A DNA stretch of 64,000 nt. Origin: Pseudorasbora parva. Taxonomy: Eukaryota; Chordata; Actinopteri; Cypriniformes; Gobionidae. Within the stretch, counting starts at the first letter, position 1. Every line of letters begins with the position of its first letter. A program made the position numbers and the translations under genes. The notes beneath the pieces were generated by a model. That model worked only from the letters and a program-made list of their open reading frames with translations. It had not been told where the DNA came from and made no database searches. Positions 62,338 through 64,000 of this stretch are shown here, one piece after another. Location of the stretch: contig NC_090178.1 of the NCBI RefSeq assembly GCF_024679245.1, forward strand, positions 29,845,742 through 29,909,741, in the 5' to 3' direction.

Positions 62338-63738
62338 TTCAGGGGTGCATTTTACGAAAGCATTGTTAGCCAACTTTGGTCGCAAGTTCGGTCGTGGTTC
62401 AATGATTCAGTGTTTCCCGAAACCATAGTTCCAACAAACTTTCGCAAACAGCATCACAAAAGACTCTTGAGCTGTGGTTAGAAGCATAGTTTATTGTTTG
62501 CATGACATGTGGACTCAATAAATCCTTATCTTTAGCAAAACAAGCAAGCTGACATTCAGTACGATCGCTGTCTTTTTTTAGAATACATACAAATGCCATT
62601 TGCGATTTGCAACTTTTTATCTCAGAATTCAGATTTTTTACACACAATTGCGAGTTATAAAGTAAGAATTCTGAGATAAAATGATCTTATTATTATTATT
62701 TTTATTTAGTAGCAGAAACAGTCTTCCATATCTACGTCTTTTATGGCCCCATTTACACTGCATGGTTCAAGTGACCCAATTCCGATTTTTTCCTCTCATG
62801 TGGCACAGATCGGATATGACATGTGAACGTTTAAGCAGTAAAAAAACGCATGAATTCCGATATCCTCAGATCGGATTCAGGCCTCACTCATATGTGGTAA
62901 AAAATCCGAATCGAATATGAATCGGATACGTGCATTAGCGTGTGCCATGTAAGCGGTCAAATTGGATATTCCCCAGTAAATGCGAGTCGTACGTCATTGA
63001 AAAAAGGACGGAGGCGAAAGACGTGAACTCAGGTGGACACAAACTGTGATCAAGGGTCAGTGTTGCCAAGTCCATGGTTTTCATGCAAAATTGGGATACA
63101 GTTTTGAGTTGCAATTGGACGGTTTTGTTGTGAAAACCTGGCAACCCTGTCAAGGGCTCTACTCTTTTTCTGCGCCTTAGGAGAGAAATGTTATGCCGAC
63201 TTTAAAGATGTGTGGAACAGTGCAGACAGCAAAACATTGTGCAATCATTTTGTCTGCGTCCATTGCATATCGCGCTGTTTTACCCTTTCACCGGTTAAGA
63301 ACGTCTTGGGCTGTTTTGCCAGTGTACAGTGTAAATGCAAATATCGGATACGAGTCACTTTTGAAAAGATGATGTAAACGGGTCGTCAAAAAATTCGGAT
63401 ATAGTCACCAAATCGGAATTGTGCACCTGACCTGCAGCCTTAGTTTGTCAAGAGATTTTAAGGTCAGTTTTTGAAGAGCGTGCATGTGCATACATGCTTT
63501 AGTGCGTAAGAACGAGCCTATGATTGAATCTATAGATAAAGCAAAATAACTGAGAAAAATAGATTATTTAAAATAATTTATTACTCCACCACATGCGTGA
63601 CATCATTAATGTGGCTGAATGACCCATTTGCAACAATATGGTTTCGGGAAACAGTGGTGACTAGTTAGTTGATTTCATCAGTGATGCGTCGTACTATGGT
63701 AGTTCAGCAGCGAGTTGAGTGATTTGAGTGAATGCACC
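62338..63738. mobile_element. Outer MITE with GGGGTGCATT ends, split by another MITE
   Basis: AGGGGTGCATTTTACGAAAG at left and AATGCACCCC at right. GTGTTTCCCGAAACCAT (62410) pairs with ATGGTTTCGGGAAACA (63640). Its middle is occupied by the element at 62744-63442. It resembles a well-known cyprinid foldback. Confidence 0.7.
62744..63442. mobile_element. Inner MITE, GGCCCCATTTACACTGCATG end
   Basis: GGCCCCATTTACACTGCATG, then CCAATTCCGATTTTT at left; CACCAAATCGGAATTGTGCA then CTGCAGCC at right. Repeated AGATCGGAT / ATCGGATACG motifs fill both arms. Right terminal bases are diverged. No ORF of note. Confidence 0.65.
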
Positions 63739-64000
63739 CCAGAGTACCCCACTGCTTATCTGCTGCTGCTGATGAATTATGTCTCCCCTCAGGACCACTT
63801 TAGTCTGGCCTTAATTTGTATTTAAGATAGTCCTGCTCCTTAACCAAAACCACAAATGTTAAACAAATATGCCATTTAACAGTGGGTAGAGTTTAATATT
63901 TTCCTTTGGAGGTTGATCCTCGCCACCTTTGAGATGATTGCTCAATTCCTCACTACTGAAACAATTCTCCCCTGATATATATAATTGTGATGAAATATAA

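Overview
This is vertebrate, not microbial, DNA. It is almost certainly from a cyprinid or related cypriniform fish. The evidence is a four-exon hyaluronan synthase 2 gene (has2) with GT-AG introns, in a very repeat-dense AT-rich background. The repeats are the teleost type: at least seven Tc1/mariner copies, many short inverted-repeat (MITE-like) elements including the family ending in a 'GGATAGTTCACCC' motif, L2-type LINE relics, and long TA, CT, CTTT, CAGT and AAT microsatellites.

Layout. 1-3.55 kb: a possible element with 13-bp terminal repeats, holding an orphan promoter motif, a 31-bp minisatellite, an exon-like ORF and two MITEs. 3.68-5.34 kb: a full-length Tc1-like element whose transposase has D-35-E spacing. 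5.39-13.2 kb: a second Tc1 copy split by a 5.67-kb CACTG-ended element and by a 1.07-kb Harbinger-like element. The CACTG element itself contains a foldback, a spliced PB1-like gene remnant and an inner inverted-repeat element. 13.7-16.3 kb: foldback, retroelement-like segment and L2 relic. 16.6-18.25 kb: a well-preserved Tc1 element with ~215-bp arms. 18.3-31.7 kb: mostly unassigned intergenic DNA with MITEs, an L2 tail, a Tc1 fragment, a 107-bp CT run and two copies of a helicase-like segment. 31.7-34.7 kb: a Tc1 copy split by an unfamiliar 1.85-kb element. 36.45-37.9 kb: a Tc1 copy split by a 361-bp solo LTR. 39.8-45.5 kb: MITEs and unclassified repeats.

has2 lies on the minus strand. Coding exons are at 53383-52757, 50478-50377 and 48499-47570 (209 + 34 + 309 residues = 552 aa). 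A likely noncoding first exon ends at 58373, with a TATA-like box near 58610. Upstream of the promoter is a 1.5-kb block of CTTT and CAGT repeats, followed by a GC-rich minisatellite, a Tc1 fragment and a two-level MITE nest at the window end.

Only has2 is supported as a functional host protein gene. Its product is the plasma-membrane enzyme that makes hyaluronan. The other recognisable coding sequence is broken transposase or transposon cargo. The nested target-site duplications give a readable insertion order and are the main novelty of the window. Family names for repeats rest on termini, target-site duplications and recalled family features, not on a database search.
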